In this document: in pieces, positions 10,005 to 18,876 of the stretch | Numbering within the stretch: position 1 is the first letter of the stretch | How the letters are laid out: each line of letters starts with the position of its first letter | Assembly (NCBI RefSeq): GCF_900107685.1 | Contig: NZ_FNRQ01000002.1 | Location: forward strand, 620,001 to 684,000 | Direction: 5' to 3' | DNA: 64,000 bases | Source: Paraburkholderia sartisoli | GTDB taxonomy: Bacteria > Pseudomonadota > Gammaproteobacteria > Burkholderiales > Burkholderiaceae | Position numbers and translations under genes: made by a program | Notes under the pieces: model-generated | What the model saw: the letters and a program-made list of their open reading frames with translations, nothing else | What the model was told of the DNA's origin: nothing | The model's database searches: none

Positions 10005-10682
10005 ATGAACACTACACAAGATCTGTCGATCATTTCCCTCGTTCTTAACGCGAGCCTGCTGGCGCAGGCAGTGATGGCGCTGTTGCTGCTGCTGTCGCTG
10101 ATGTCGTGGACTTTCATCTTCCGCAAGTGGTTTGCGATCCGCCGCGCGCGCGCGCAGACCGAACGCTTCGAGCGCGACTTCTGGTCGGGCGGCGACCTGC
10201 AGGCGCTGTATCAAAGCGCCGCGAACAACCGTCACACGATCGGCGCACTCGAACGTATTTTCGAGTCGGGCATGCGCGAGTTTCTGAAGGGCAAGGAAAA
10301 GCGCCTCAACGATTCGGGGGCGATCCTCGACGGCGCCCGCCGCGCCATGCGGGCAGCCTTCCAGCGTGAAATGGATGTGCTCGAGGCGAATCTCGCGTTC
10401 CTCGCCTCCGTCGGCTCGGTCAGTCCGTACATCGGTCTCTTCGGCACGGTGTGGGGGATCATGAACGCGTTCCGCGGTCTCGCGAACGTGCAGCAGGCCA
10501 CGCTCGCCAACGTCGCGCCCGGTATCGCCGAAGCGCTGACGGCCACCGCCATCGGCCTCTTTGCCGCCATTCCGGCCGTGGTCGCGTACAACCGCTACGC
10601 ACACGACATCGACCGCCTCGCGATCCGCTTCGAAACCTTCATCGAAGAGTTCTCGAACATCCTGCAGCGCCAGGCGCACTAA
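10005..10682 (+). CDS. tolQ: Tol-Pal system protein TolQ
   Basis: The 225-residue MotA/TolQ/ExbB family protein has one N-terminal membrane helix (residues 15-40), a cytoplasmic region and two C-terminal membrane helices, including IGLFGTVWGIM and the TAIGLFAAIPAVVAYN stretch. With TolR it forms the proton channel that energises TolA during cell division. It lies about 155 bases after ybgC and just ahead of tolR. Confidence 0.96.
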   Translation: MNTTQDLSIISLVLNASLLAQAVMALLLLLSLMSWTFIFRKWFAIRRARAQTERFERDFWSGGDLQALYQSAANNRHTIGALERIFESGMREFLKGKEKRLNDSGAILDGARRAMRAAFQREMDVLEANLAFLASVGSVSPYIGLFGTVWGIMNAFRGLANVQQATLANVAPGIAEALTATAIGLFAAIPAVVAYNRYAHDIDRLAIRFETFIEEFSNILQRQAH

Positions 10683-10692
10683 GGAGTCCACG

Positions 10693-11142
10693 ATGGCCGG
10701 TTCCTCCCGTTCCAGCAGCATGCGCGGCAGCCGTTCGCGCCGCGCGATGGCGGACATCAACGTCGTGCCGTACATCGACGTGATGCTGGTGTTGCTCGTG
10801 ATTTTCATGGTGACCGCGCCGCTCGTCGCGCCATCGATCGTCAATCTGCCGACCGTCGGCGGCGCCGCGCCGCAGCAGCAGACGCCGCCCGTCGTCGTCA
10901 ACATTCGCGCCGACGGCAACATGAGCGTCAAGTACAAGGACGACGGGGGTACGCAGCAGCAGGAAGACATGACGAGGGCGGACCTGAACGGCTTCATCAC
11001 CGACCGTGCGCAGACGCATCCCGACCAGCCGGTCGTGATCGCCGCCGACAAGACCGTCAAGTATGAAGTCGTGATGAACGTGATGTCCGACCTGAAAGCT
11101 CGTGGCGTCAAACGCGTTGGATTGCTCGTCAAATCGCAATGA
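10693..11142 (+). CDS. tolR: Tol-Pal system protein TolR
   Basis: The 149-residue ExbD/TolR protein has a single N-terminal membrane helix with the proton-carrying Asp in the pattern INVVPYIDVMLVLLVIFMV, and a periplasmic domain. The start at 10693 follows AAGGAG at the end of tolQ. The stop overlaps the tolA start (ATGA). Confidence 0.95.
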   Translation: MAGSSRSSSMRGSRSRRAMADINVVPYIDVMLVLLVIFMVTAPLVAPSIVNLPTVGGAAPQQQTPPVVVNIRADGNMSVKYKDDGGTQQQEDMTRADLNGFITDRAQTHPDQPVVIAADKTVKYEVVMNVMSDLKARGVKRVGLLVKSQ

Positions 11143-12143
11143 TCCGGAAGAATTCCGCCGCTCCCGTCCGACCGCCGCATGAACGCGGCACATGGCGCGC
11201 GTTCATGCTCGCGCTGGTGATGCACGTGCTGCTCGGGTTCTTCCTGTATCACGGCATTCACTGGCAGAACAGCACGCCGGCCGGCGCGGAAGCCGAGTTG
11301 TGGACCGCCGTGCCGGATACGCCCACGCCGCGGCCGGCTCCGCCGCCGCCGCAACCGGTCGCCCCTGCCCCGCCTGTCCCGGACGAGCAGGCCGACATCG
11401 CACTGCAGGAAAAGAAACGTCAGCAGCAGGAAGCTGCGCGTCAGGCGCAGCTGGCCGAGCAGCAGCGCCAGAAGCTGCAGGCGCAGCAGGAAGCCGAAGC
11501 GAAACGTCAGCAGCAACTCGCGCAGCAGCAGGCCGCTGAGCTCGCCGCGCAAAAGGCAGCCACGCTCAAGCAGAAACAGCAGGCCGACAAGCTCAAGCAG
11601 CAACAACTCGCCGAGCAGCAAAAGCAGGAGCAGTTGAAGCAGCAGAAGGACGAACAGCAGAAGGAAGCGCAACAGGCCAAGGCTGAAGCCCAGAAAAAAG
11701 CAGACGCCGAAAAGGCCGCGCAGGCAAAGGCTGCGCAGGCCCAGGCCCAGGCGAAGAAGCTCGACACCGAACGCCGCGCGCGTCTTGCGCAGATGCAGGG
11801 CATGGCCGGCGGCGAAGGCTCGACGGGCGAAGGCCTCGCGAAGAGCGGCACGGGCAGCGGCGCGGGTGGCAATGCGGCGTCGGCCGGTTACGCGGAGAAG
11901 GTGCAGCGGCGGGTGCGTCCGAACATCGTGTGGGCCGGCGATACGCAGGGCCTGGAAACGGTCGTGGCCGTGCGCTGCTCGCCGACGGGCACATTGTTGA
12001 GCGCAACGATCACGCGTGCCAGCAGCAACCCCCAGTGGGACGACGCTGCGCTGCGCGCGGTCCAGCGTTCGGATCCGATGCCGCTCGACACGAATGGAAA
12101 AACGCCGGCCAGCTTTACGATTACGTTGCGGCCGGCAGGTTGA
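11139..12143 (+). CDS. tolA: cell envelope integrity protein TolA
   Basis: The 334-residue protein has a membrane helix at about residues 16-38, a proline-rich stretch (PTPRPAPPPPQP), a long Gln/Lys/Ala-rich coiled coil (roughly residues 85-220), a glycine-rich hinge and the C-terminal TonB/TolA domain that binds TolB and Pal. It spans the periplasm and transmits force from TolQR to Pal. The repeated CAG-rich codons make the coiled coil the most length-variable part. Confidence 0.95.
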   Translation: MIRKNSAAPVRPPHERGTWRAFMLALVMHVLLGFFLYHGIHWQNSTPAGAEAELWTAVPDTPTPRPAPPPPQPVAPAPPVPDEQADIALQEKKRQQQEAARQAQLAEQQRQKLQAQQEAEAKRQQQLAQQQAAELAAQKAATLKQKQQADKLKQQQLAEQQKQEQLKQQKDEQQKEAQQAKAEAQKKADAEKAAQAKAAQAQAQAKKLDTERRARLAQMQGMAGGEGSTGEGLAKSGTGSGAGGNAASAGYAEKVQRRVRPNIVWAGDTQGLETVVAVRCSPTGTLLSATITRASSNPQWDDAALRAVQRSDPMPLDTNGKTPASFTITLRPAG

Positions 12144-12261
12144 TGGCAGACGCCGCGCCCTTGTGCTACAAGGAGCGCGCCCGGGAACGAATTGTGCGTT
12201 TCCGGGTCTGTCTGCTGTCGTATTGTGGTAGAAATCCCGTTTTTCGGAGAATCCATACAGC

Positions 12262-13554
12262 ATGAGTTTGATGACCAAGTCAGGCCTGAGGGTGCTCCTG
12301 GCGTCGTGCCTGATCGCGGCGGGCAGTAGCGCACACGCGCAACTCAACGTACTTGTTACGGGCGTCGGGTCCACCCAGTTTCCGATCGCCACGGCGAATT
12401 TCGCTAACGAAGCGAACTCTCCCCAGCAGATCAGCACGATCGTGCGCCAGGATCTGCAGCGCAGCGGCAAATTCACCAACATCGACGCCGGTGCCACGCC
12501 CGTAGCCGAAACCGATTCCGTCGACCTCGGCAGCTGGAAGGCCAAGGGCGCCGATGCATTCGTGTCCGGCAGTGTGAACCGCCTGTCGAACGGCCAGTAC
12601 GAAGTGCGCTTCAAGCTCTACGACACGGTCAAGCAGCAGAGCCTTGGCGGCCTCGTGCTCGTGAGCCCCGAAAGCGGTCTGCGCATGAGCGCGCACAAGA
12701 TCGCGGACTACATCTACGCAAAGCTGATGGGCTCGCGCGGCGTGTTCGCCACGCGTCTGTCGTACGTCATCAAGACGGGCAACCGTTATCAGTTGCAGGT
12801 TTCCGATTCGGACGGCCAGGACGCGCACATCGCGCTCTCCAGCCCGGAACCGATCATTTCGCCGGCATGGTCGCCGGATGGCACGAAGGTCGCCTACGTG
12901 TCGTTCGAGAAGAAGAAGCCGATCGTCTACATTCACGACCTGCCTACGGGTCGCCGGGTTATCGTCTCCGATCAGAAGGGCAACAACAGTGCTCCTGCAT
13001 GGTCGCCGGACGGTCGTACGCTCGCGATTGCGCTCTCGCGCACCGGCAACACGCAGATCTTCAGCGTCAATGCCGATGGCAGTGGCCTGCGTCGCCTGAC
13101 GCAGGGCAGCTCGATCGATACGGAACCCGCGTTCTCGCCTGACGGCCAGTGGATCTATTTCACGAGCGACCGCGGCGGCGCCCCGCAGATCTACAAGATG
13201 CCGGCTCAGGGTGAAAGCAGCGGTGCCGCGCAACGCGTCACGTTCTCGGGCAACTACAACACCAGTCCGCGCGTGAGCCCGGACGGCAAGGAACTCGCGT
13301 ACATTTCGCGCACGGGTGGCGGCTTCAAGCTGTATCTGCTGGATCTGCAGACCGGCGCGGCAACCGGCCTCACCGACACGACACATGACGAATCGCCCAG
13401 CTTCGCGGCGAACGGTCAGTACATTCTTTACGCCACTCAGGTGAACGGCCGTGGCGTGCTGGCCGCGGTGTCGACTGATGGTCGTACCCGGCAGGTCCTG
13501 TCCGTTCAGGGCGGCAACGTTCGCGAGCCGTCCTGGGGCCCCTTTATGCAATAA
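12262..13554 (+). CDS. tolB: Tol-Pal system beta-propeller protein TolB
   Basis: The 430-residue protein has a signal peptide (cleavage after SSAHA), an N-terminal TolB domain and five to six WD40-like blades with repeated SPDG motifs ([39 protein letters not shown]). It is the periplasmic partner of TolA and Pal. The spacing of 118 bases after tolA leaves room for an internal promoter. Confidence 0.96.
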   Translation: MSLMTKSGLRVLLASCLIAAGSSAHAQLNVLVTGVGSTQFPIATANFANEANSPQQISTIVRQDLQRSGKFTNIDAGATPVAETDSVDLGSWKAKGADAFVSGSVNRLSNGQYEVRFKLYDTVKQQSLGGLVLVSPESGLRMSAHKIADYIYAKLMGSRGVFATRLSYVIKTGNRYQLQVSDSDGQDAHIALSSPEPIISPAWSPDGTKVAYVSFEKKKPIVYIHDLPTGRRVIVSDQKGNNSAPAWSPDGRTLAIALSRTGNTQIFSVNADGSGLRRLTQGSSIDTEPAFSPDGQWIYFTSDRGGAPQIYKMPAQGESSGAAQRVTFSGNYNTSPRVSPDGKELAYISRTGGGFKLYLLDLQTGAATGLTDTTHDESPSFAANGQYILYATQVNGRGVLAAVSTDGRTRQVLSVQGGNVREPSWGPFMQ

Positions 13555-13587
13555 CGTTTATGCAATAACACACAAGGAGAGTAAAAA

Positions 13588-14097
13588 ATGATGTCCAAAC
13601 TTCGTATCGCATTTGCTGTATTGATGCTCGGCGCACTTGCTGCATGTCATTCGGGCGTGAAGCTCGACGAAAACGCCAACAAGGGAGGCGCGGTCAGCAC
13701 GCAACCGAATCCGAACGCGGTTGCCCAGGTGAACGTCGATCCGCTGAACGATCCGAACAGCCCGCTCGCGAAGCGCAGCATCTACTTCGACTTCGACAGC
13801 TACTCGGTCAAGGACGACTACCAGTCGCTGCTGGGCCAGCACGCGCAATACCTGAAGAGCCATCCGGAGCGTCACGTGCTGATCCAGGGCAACACCGACG
13901 AACGCGGCACGAGCGAGTACAACCTGGCACTCGGCCAGAAGCGTGCTGAAGCGGTGCGTCGTTCGCTGTCGCTGCTGGGCGTGCCCGATTCGCAGATGGA
14001 AGCTGTGAGTCTCGGCAAGGAAAAGCCGCAGGCGACGGGTCACGACGAATCGTCGTGGGCGCAAAATCGCCGTGCAGACCTCGTGTACCAACAGTAA
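13588..14097 (+). CDS. pal: peptidoglycan-associated lipoprotein Pal
   Basis: The 169-residue lipoprotein has the lipobox LAAC at residues 18-21 and a C-terminal OmpA-like domain with IYFDFDSYSVK and the peptidoglycan-binding pattern GNTDERGTSEYNLALGQKRAEAV. It anchors the outer membrane to the wall. ATG codons at 13588 and 13591 are adjacent; AAGGAG lies 8 bases upstream. Confidence 0.96.
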   Translation: MMSKLRIAFAVLMLGALAACHSGVKLDENANKGGAVSTQPNPNAVAQVNVDPLNDPNSPLAKRSIYFDFDSYSVKDDYQSLLGQHAQYLKSHPERHVLIQGNTDERGTSEYNLALGQKRAEAVRRSLSLLGVPDSQMEAVSLGKEKPQATGHDESSWAQNRRADLVYQQ

Positions 14098-14100
14098 CGG

Positions 14101-14862
14101 ATGATGAGCCGAATGACGCATCGTTTCTCCTGGCTGCGGGTGGCCGCAGCGGCCTGCGTCGCGGGGACGGCCTTGATGGCCGGACCGGCGCACGCTGGCA
14201 TGTTTGACGACGATCAGGCCCGTCAGGCGATCCTCGATCTGCGTACCAAGACCGACAGCCTGTCGAGCCAGTTGTCCGCTGCACAGCGCACGATCCTCGA
14301 TCAGTCCAACCGTCTCGACCAGCTGAACCAGCAGGTCGCGACGCTGCGTGGACAGAACGAGGACATGGCCAACCAGCTCGCGACCGTGCAGAAGCAGCAG
14401 AAGGACTACTACACCGACCTCGATGGCCGGCTGAAGAAGTTCGAGCCGCAGCAGCAGACCGTCGATGGCGTGCAGGGTGTGGTGCAGCCGGGTGAAACAG
14501 ACGCGTTCAACGCCGCCTCGCAGCAGTTCCGCAGCGGCGATTACAAGAACGCGGCTGCGTCGTTCCGCGCGTTCATCGCGAAGTATCCGCAGAGCCCTTA
14601 TCAGCCGACCGCGCAGTACTGGCTCGGCAACGCGCAATATGCATTGCGCGATTACAAGGGCTCGACGGCGACGTGGCAGGGCGTCGTGAAGAATTACCCG
14701 CAGCATCCGCGTGCGCCTGAAGCGCTGCTCGCGATTGCGAACAATCAGCTCGAACAGGGACAGAAGGCAGCCGCCCGCAAGACCCTGGAGCAGATCGTCG
14801 CGCAATACGGCAGCTCGGACGTGGCGCAGTCGGCTCAAAGCAAGCTGTCGCAGATCAAGTAA
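14101..14862 (+). CDS. cpoB: cell division coordinator CpoB (YbgF)
   Basis: The 253-residue periplasmic protein has a signal peptide (cleavage near PAHA), a trimerising coiled coil (about residues 45-110) and C-terminal TPR repeats (FNAASQQFRSGDYKNAAASF; QYWLGNAQYALRDYKGS). CpoB coordinates Tol activity with septal peptidoglycan synthesis. It begins 3 bases after pal and is the last gene of the operon, followed by a terminator. Starts at 14101, 14104 or 14113 are possible. Confidence 0.94.
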   Translation: MMSRMTHRFSWLRVAAAACVAGTALMAGPAHAGMFDDDQARQAILDLRTKTDSLSSQLSAAQRTILDQSNRLDQLNQQVATLRGQNEDMANQLATVQKQQKDYYTDLDGRLKKFEPQQQTVDGVQGVVQPGETDAFNAASQQFRSGDYKNAAASFRAFIAKYPQSPYQPTAQYWLGNAQYALRDYKGSTATWQGVVKNYPQHPRAPEALLAIANNQLEQGQKAAARKTLEQIVAQYGSSDVAQSAQSKLSQIK

Positions 14863-14921
14863 AGCAGCTGCTCGCGGTACGGCGCGTAGCACTTGTGTTA
14901 TGCAACGCGCGCCTCTCGCTG

Positions 14922-14954
14922 AAAAGCCCGGAGCATCCAGTGCGCCGGGCTTTT
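14922..14954 (+). terminator. Rho-independent terminator of the tol-pal operon
   Basis: The stem AAAAGCCCGG pairs with CCGGGCTTTT around a 13-base loop, followed by a T-rich tract. It lies 60 bases after the cpoB stop. Confidence 0.85.
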
Positions 14955-14982
14955 CTCTTTGGCGCAGGGCGAGGGCGGCGGG

Positions 14983-15012
14983 TTGACATGCAACCCCCGC
15001 CATCGCTATAAT
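14983..15012 (+). promoter_or_regulatory. sigma-70 promoter of tRNA-Lys
   Basis: A perfect -35 box TTGACA (14983-14988) and a perfect -10 box TATAAT (15007-15012) are separated by 18 bases. The tRNA begins 14 bases after the -10 box. Confidence 0.88.
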
Positions 15013-15026
15013 CTCGCTTCTCTTTT

Positions 15027-15102
15027 GGGTCGTTAGCTCAGCTGGTAGAGCAGCGGACTTTTAATCCGTTGGTCACAGGTTCGAATCCCGTACGGCCTAC
15101 CA
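15027..15102 (+). tRNA. tRNA-Lys (anticodon UUU)
   Basis: The 76-base cloverleaf includes the 3' CCA. The acceptor stem GGGTCGT pairs with ACGGCCT (G-U pairs at 1-72 and 4-69). The D arm is GCTCAGCTGGTAGAGC, the anticodon loop contains TTT, and the T arm GGTTCGAATCC is canonical. A phage-type integrase gene begins to be read toward it 25 bases downstream, so its 3' end is the likely attachment site. Confidence 0.97.
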
Positions 15103-15127
15103 AAGAATTTGTTTTGGGATCAAGGAA

Positions 15128-16195
15128 TTACGCCACTTCAACGAGTGGCGTTTTTTCTTTCTGCGTCCCCATGATTGACCAAAACTTGACCGTGCCAGCG
15201 TGCTCAGCCAGGTGACTCGGGGCGAGGTGGGCATACTTCTGCACCATCTCGATGGTTTCCCATCCCCCAAGTTCCTTCAGCACCATCAGCGGTGTGCCCC
15301 GCTGAACGTGCCAGCTCGCCCAGGTGTGGCGCAGGTCATGCCAGTGGAAATCCTCGATCGCGACGATCCGGCAGGCCCGTTCGAAATCCCGGGCATCGAC
15401 CTGCGTGATGCGTCGTGCAGAACCTGCCGTGCGGGTGAACACGAAGCGCTTTGCGGTTTTCAGGCGACGTTCGAGAACGCCGATCGCATCCTCGTTGAGC
15501 GGTACCGGACGCGCCCGCCTGGACTTCGCTCCTTCATGCGTTATCCAGGCATTGTGCTGAGCCAGGTCCATCTGCGATGGCGTCAGACCCAACAGCTCGC
15601 CTTCCCGCATACCCGTTGCAACAGCAACGATCGCCGCGTCGCGCATCCAGTCCAGCCGTAACGCCTGGATGAGTGCTGCGATGACTTCAGGCGGTTCCCA
15701 ACGCACCCTCACATCAGGCTCGTGGTAATGCGGCAGCTTCGGCACGCGATCGATCCATTCCCACTCCGCGCACAGATTCAGCATCCGTTTGATCGTGGAA
15801 ACGTACCGGTTGCGCGTGCTGCCGGTCAGCGGTTTGGTCGGTTTTCCCTTGATGATCTGATGCGTGGGCAACGCATCGACAATCGCATCGGTTGTTAAAG
15901 AACGGACAGACCGGGCTGCGAACTTCTCGCGCCAGTACTCGACATGCCGCAGCTTGGTGGCATAGTCGCGCTGGCCCTCACACTCGCGCAGGAACCGGAC
16001 GGCGGCTTCCTCGAAGGTCCGGTCGGGGATGTCGCCAAGCTTGTCCTGTCGCCACAGATCGGCTTTCAGGCGGTCGTGATATTCCTGCGCCGCCTTTCGG
16101 TCCGTGGTTTCAGTAGAGCGTCTAATTCTCTGGCCGCCTGGCGTGCGGATGTCGAGGTGCCAGACACCGGATTTCTTGTCTTTGCGGATGGGCAT
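15128..16195 (-). CDS. tyrosine recombinase / phage integrase
   Basis: The 355-residue site-specific recombinase has an N-terminal arm-binding region (MPIRKDKKSGVWHLDIRTPGGQR), a SAM-like core-binding domain and a catalytic domain. Visible active-site residues are Arg in ATGMREGELLGLT, the HxxR of FHWHDLRHTWASW, and Tyr in MVQKYAHLAPSHL. ATG 16195 fits the conserved N-terminus; the longer open frame lacks a start signal. Its 3' end faces the tRNA-Lys 3' end, the normal layout for islands that integrate in tRNA genes. It appears intact. Confidence 0.93.
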   Translation of the reverse strand: MPIRKDKKSGVWHLDIRTPGGQRIRRSTETTDRKAAQEYHDRLKADLWRQDKLGDIPDRTFEEAAVRFLRECEGQRDYATKLRHVEYWREKFAARSVRSLTTDAIVDALPTHQIIKGKPTKPLTGSTRNRYVSTIKRMLNLCAEWEWIDRVPKLPHYHEPDVRVRWEPPEVIAALIQALRLDWMRDAAIVAVATGMREGELLGLTPSQMDLAQHNAWITHEGAKSRRARPVPLNEDAIGVLERRLKTAKRFVFTRTAGSARRITQVDARDFERACRIVAIEDFHWHDLRHTWASWHVQRGTPLMVLKELGGWETIEMVQKYAHLAPSHLAEHAGTVKFWSIMGTQKEKTPLVEVA

Positions 16196-16401
16196 TGCAT
16201 TTCTCCACCGACCCGCAGCGGTAGCCGGGGACCATTGTTCCTGGTTTCGCAGAGTTCGGCAAGTCGGGACGGCAGTACCCGCCATACGCGCGAGCCGGGC
16301 AACCGGAAACCAATGCGACAGCGCAAAGCGAACACCGTGCTGTAGGAGAGCTGGAGCCGGTCGGCGACCTGCCGCAGCGTGAGGGCGCGGTCATCGTCCA
16401 T
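16066..16401 (-). CDS. helix-turn-helix excisionase-like protein
   Basis: The 111-residue product carries a MerR/excisionase-type helix-turn-helix (ALTLRQVADRLQLSYSTVFALR...GSRVWRVLPSRLAEL) in its first 60 residues. Its last 130 bases overlap the integrase start in another frame; the C-terminal tail coded there looks non-conserved, so only the HTH part is certain. Such small proteins control excision direction of tyrosine integrases. The start overlaps the preceding AlpA-like gene by 11 bases. Confidence 0.7.
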   Translation of the reverse strand: MDDDRALTLRQVADRLQLSYSTVFALRCRIGFRLPGSRVWRVLPSRLAELCETRNNGPRLPLRVGGEMQCPSAKTRNPVSGTSTSARQAARELDALLKPRTERRRRNITTA

Positions 16402-16648
16402 GCCCCCTCTCCTTCCGCAATGACGCGCGGTAGTGCTCCGGGTCGTCCAGCCACTCGATCACGTCGGCCGAACGCCAGAGCGTGCAGCGTGAGCCGAACC
16501 GCACCGCACGCTGAAAGCGCCCGGCCTGCTCCAGCGTCAGGACGGTCTGCCGTGACAGGACGACATGGGGGCGAAGATCAAGGAAACGCAGCAGGTAGCC
16601 GGGTGCGAGCGGCGCAGCCGGCGAGGGGACGGAGATTTTGCGGGCCAT
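16391..16648 (-). CDS. AlpA/excisionase-like phage regulator
   Basis: The 85-residue protein matches the AlpA-type winged helix pattern: VVLSRQTVLTLEQAGRFQRAVRFGSRCTLWRSADVIEWL. AlpA proteins activate integrase or excision genes in cryptic prophages and islands. The start at 16648 is preceded by AGGAGG. It is in an apparent operon with the HTH gene and the integrase. Confidence 0.78.
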   Translation of the reverse strand: MARKISVPSPAAPLAPGYLLRFLDLRPHVVLSRQTVLTLEQAGRFQRAVRFGSRCTLWRSADVIEWLDDPEHYRASLRKERGHGR

Positions 16649-16740
16649 CGGACTGCCTCCTGAAACAGGCAGCCTCTTTACGGTCATCAGGAGAAGCACG
16701 CCGCGGAGCGCGGCAAGAGGCGAGGGAATCCGCGCAACGC

Positions 16741-17271
16741 TCAGGCGTGCGCGGCCTCCGGTGGAACGAGGCGGAATGCGGTGAGATTCGGATCAATCAG
16801 TCCGAGCTGGAATCGCAGGCAGGCCCGCAAGCGGCCAAGGACAACTGGCAACATGTTGAGCACGATCCGCACGTGCCGCTCAACGACATGCCAGATTGAA
16901 AGCATGAGCCGACCCAGCATGGCTGCCCATGCGTTCATGCGGGCTGCCCGAAGCCGGTTTGCCGATCGCATCCGCTCCCCGTGCATCTGCCCGGACAGTC
17001 CGTAGAAGATCAAGATCCACGCGACCACGCCGGCGAAGCAGTCGACCATGGGGCCGAGACAGGACAGGAAGCTGAATGCGAATGTGAGCACAACGAGCAG
17101 GACAAGCGGCCCGATCACAACGGCAGGCGCAAAGCGCCATCGGCGCGTTTCCCGGTCCATGTTCAGGCGAAACCCCTCGCAGCACATGCGGATCACACAG
17201 GCCGGCAATGCGCCTGCGTCGCTCGTGCAGCAACGCAATTGCAATTCGAAGGAGCAAGGAATTTCGTTCAT
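16741..17271 (-). CDS. hypothetical membrane protein of the island
   Basis: The 176-residue product has a cysteine-containing N-terminus (LQLRCCTSDAG, VIRMCCEG), two adjacent hydrophobic segments at about residues 57-78 and 82-97, then a basic, helical C-terminus. I recognise no family. It sits between the repressor and the excision genes. The start at 17271 is supported only by a weak AAGGTC upstream, so coding is likely but not certain. Confidence 0.5.
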   Translation of the reverse strand: MNEIPCSFELQLRCCTSDAGALPACVIRMCCEGFRLNMDRETRRWRFAPAVVIGPLVLLVVLTFAFSFLSCLGPMVDCFAGVVAWILIFYGLSGQMHGERMRSANRLRAARMNAWAAMLGRLMLSIWHVVERHVRIVLNMLPVVLGRLRACLRFQLGLIDPNLTAFRLVPPEAAHA

Positions 17272-17371
17272 AGTGAAAACGACCTTAAGCCTCAATAACC
17301 CGAAAATCAAGAACCCCTGCGCAGGGCAATCGCCTGTTGAGGCTGCCGGTTGTACCAGAGAGCAGCCACCG

Positions 17372-17758
17372 TTACCCGGACGCCGTATCCTCAGCGTCCA
17401 CCTCACCCTCGGTCGCACCCGTGATTGCCGCTACCAGCGCCAGCACTCCCCTCTTCTCCCGGGGCTTCAGTTCACGATACCCGGCAAGCAGCCGTTCCAC
17501 GTCACCATCAAGCGCGAGGGTTGCAGGATCAGACGTGCGCCCAGTCAGCAGATACAGGACATCAACGCCGACCTCCGCAATCCCTGCCAGATAACTAGCA
17601 TCGGGATATCTCAGCCCTTTTTCGTAATTGAGCTGCGCATGCTTCTGCACGCCGCCCGCATTCGCCAACTCCGCCTGGTTCAAGTCGAGCCGACGTCGCT
17701 CTTGCTTCAGGCGAACGGGAAAAGCATCCATTTGTGAAATCGCTATTGACATATTCAC
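17372..17758 (-). CDS. XRE-family transcriptional regulator
   Basis: The 128-residue protein has an N-terminal Cro/CI-type HTH (RLKQERRRLDLNQAELANAGGVQKHAQLNYEKGLRYPDASYLAGIAEVGVDVLYLL, with the diagnostic Gln and the LNYEKG turn) and an acidic tail. It is divergent from the small-protein pair at 17883-18786 and probably represses both itself and that transcript. Starts at 17758 and 17752 are nearly equivalent. Confidence 0.85.
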   Translation of the reverse strand: MNMSIAISQMDAFPVRLKQERRRLDLNQAELANAGGVQKHAQLNYEKGLRYPDASYLAGIAEVGVDVLYLLTGRTSDPATLALDGDVERLLAGYRELKPREKRGVLALVAAITGATEGEVDAEDTASG

Positions 17759-17800
17759 GTTTGACTACTAATGTAGGTGGCGTATCCAGTTGACTAGTTC
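17745..17800. promoter_or_regulatory. divergent control region of the island repressor
   Basis: TTGACTA occurs twice in direct orientation (17761-17767 and 17790-17796) and TTGAC-like sequence a third time near 17747. The repeats are about 29 bases apart and lie between the XRE repressor and the gene at 17883. They could be operators or overlapping -35 boxes. Confidence 0.4.
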
Positions 17801-17882
17801 TTAATGGTATCGCGCCCGTCGCGATACGAACCTGTTTTGCGCTTCTGCAGACGGTTTGCTTCTACCCAAGAGGAGAGATGCC

Positions 17883-18305
17883 ATGTCGTTCAACTACGAA
17901 ATCCGCGGTGCCCTGCCTGTGCGGTCAAGTTTCAAGCACGCCCACGCACGGCAACTCGCCGAAAGCCTCGCAAACCCGGCTGACGTATATTTTGCAACTG
18001 ACGACGTATCCCATTCGCTCGTCATACGCGTGCGCGGAGCGCTCTCGGAAGACGAACAGCGGTCAATCGAAGATACGCTCGAACAATTCTCGCGCGATTG
18101 GGCGGCGGCGGGCGCGCTCTTCAGCAGGTTACGCTATGGCGAGCCGTCATTCGTTCCCCTCGGGCTGGCGTCACACGTCGAACTGCTCGACGAACTCACG
18201 GATCTGCACGCCCAGCTCGACGCACTGCTGGCTCGTCAGGCCCTCATCCTCGCCCAACTGGGCACCACGGACGTTGCACCAGCAGCAGAACCCACTGGCC
18301 AGTAA
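17883..18305 (+). CDS. small island protein A, unknown function (paralogue of 18340-18786)
   Basis: The 140-residue cytoplasmic-looking protein starts at ATG 17883 after GAGGAGAG. The sequence reads as one beta-alpha-beta type domain (YEIRGALPV...VYFATDDVSHSLVIRVRGALSEDEQRSIEDTLEQFSRD) followed by a Leu-rich helical tail (HVELLDELTDLHAQLDALLARQ). It aligns end to end with the next gene, so the pair is a tandem duplication. I know no named family. No signal peptide or membrane segment is visible. Confidence 0.7.
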   Translation: MSFNYEIRGALPVRSSFKHAHARQLAESLANPADVYFATDDVSHSLVIRVRGALSEDEQRSIEDTLEQFSRDWAAAGALFSRLRYGEPSFVPLGLASHVELLDELTDLHAQLDALLARQALILAQLGTTDVAPAAEPTGQ

Positions 18306-18339
18306 CAAATATCATCGCAAGCATACAAGGATGGCCGTC

Positions 18340-18786
18340 ATGGAAAAAGGAACGTACGTCCTGTCGGGCTCGCTGCCCGTCAATGACGACCTGGAAGCTG
18401 AACAGATCGAGCGGGTCCGGCGGCACCTGGGCGGCTTCGCCAGCGTGTACCTTGCGCACGACGAAACCGCACATACGGTGTCGCTGCACATCTCGGGCAC
18501 GATGCTCCGGGACGATGTCCGGCTCATCGAGCGGCGCCTCGAGAAGTTCGCCGAAGAGAACTGTACCGCCGGCGCCATCCTGCTGAGTGAATGGAACGGA
18601 CTGACGGATTGGCTCATTATCGGGATGAACTGGCACGTACAGTGTCTCCTCAAGCTCGGCGCCGTGCAGGAGCAGTTCGCAAGGCTTGTGGAACGTGATT
18701 TCGATTTCCTCGTGCGACTCGAGCCGCCTAGCGGTAATGCGGTCGGCGAGACCCCGCCGCTGATGTGCGTCTCGATCGCAACCTGA
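18340..18786 (+). CDS. small island protein B, unknown function (paralogue of 17883-18305)
   Basis: The 148-residue product shares the layout of its upstream neighbour: a start strand with G-x-LPV (YVLSGSLPVNDD), VYLAHDETAHTVSLHISG, a charged helix (DDVRLIERRLEKFAEENC), the AGA-L motif, and a helical C-terminus. ATG 18340 gives better spacing to the AAGG at 18327-18330 than ATG 18331. It lies about 35 bases after protein A and is probably co-transcribed and under the XRE regulator. Confidence 0.7.
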   Translation: MEKGTYVLSGSLPVNDDLEAEQIERVRRHLGGFASVYLAHDETAHTVSLHISGTMLRDDVRLIERRLEKFAEENCTAGAILLSEWNGLTDWLIIGMNWHVQCLLKLGAVQEQFARLVERDFDFLVRLEPPSGNAVGETPPLMCVSIAT

Positions 18787-18876
18787 CACCAGAAACGGAC
18801 GGAATAGGCGATGCGACCGCCGCGAATCCCGGGCACAGAATGCAGTTGTGCATTGCGGAAGCAATCTCTGGCCTGA

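Noticed and set aside
9990..12614. 874-codon open frame on the minus strand
   Set aside because: It runs opposite tolQ, tolR and tolA; the Leu/Phe-rich block is the complement of the Gln/Lys codons of TolA, not a membrane protein.
12280..15003. two long minus-strand frames opposite tolB, pal and cpoB
   Set aside because: They shadow three certain genes and show no recognisable domain.
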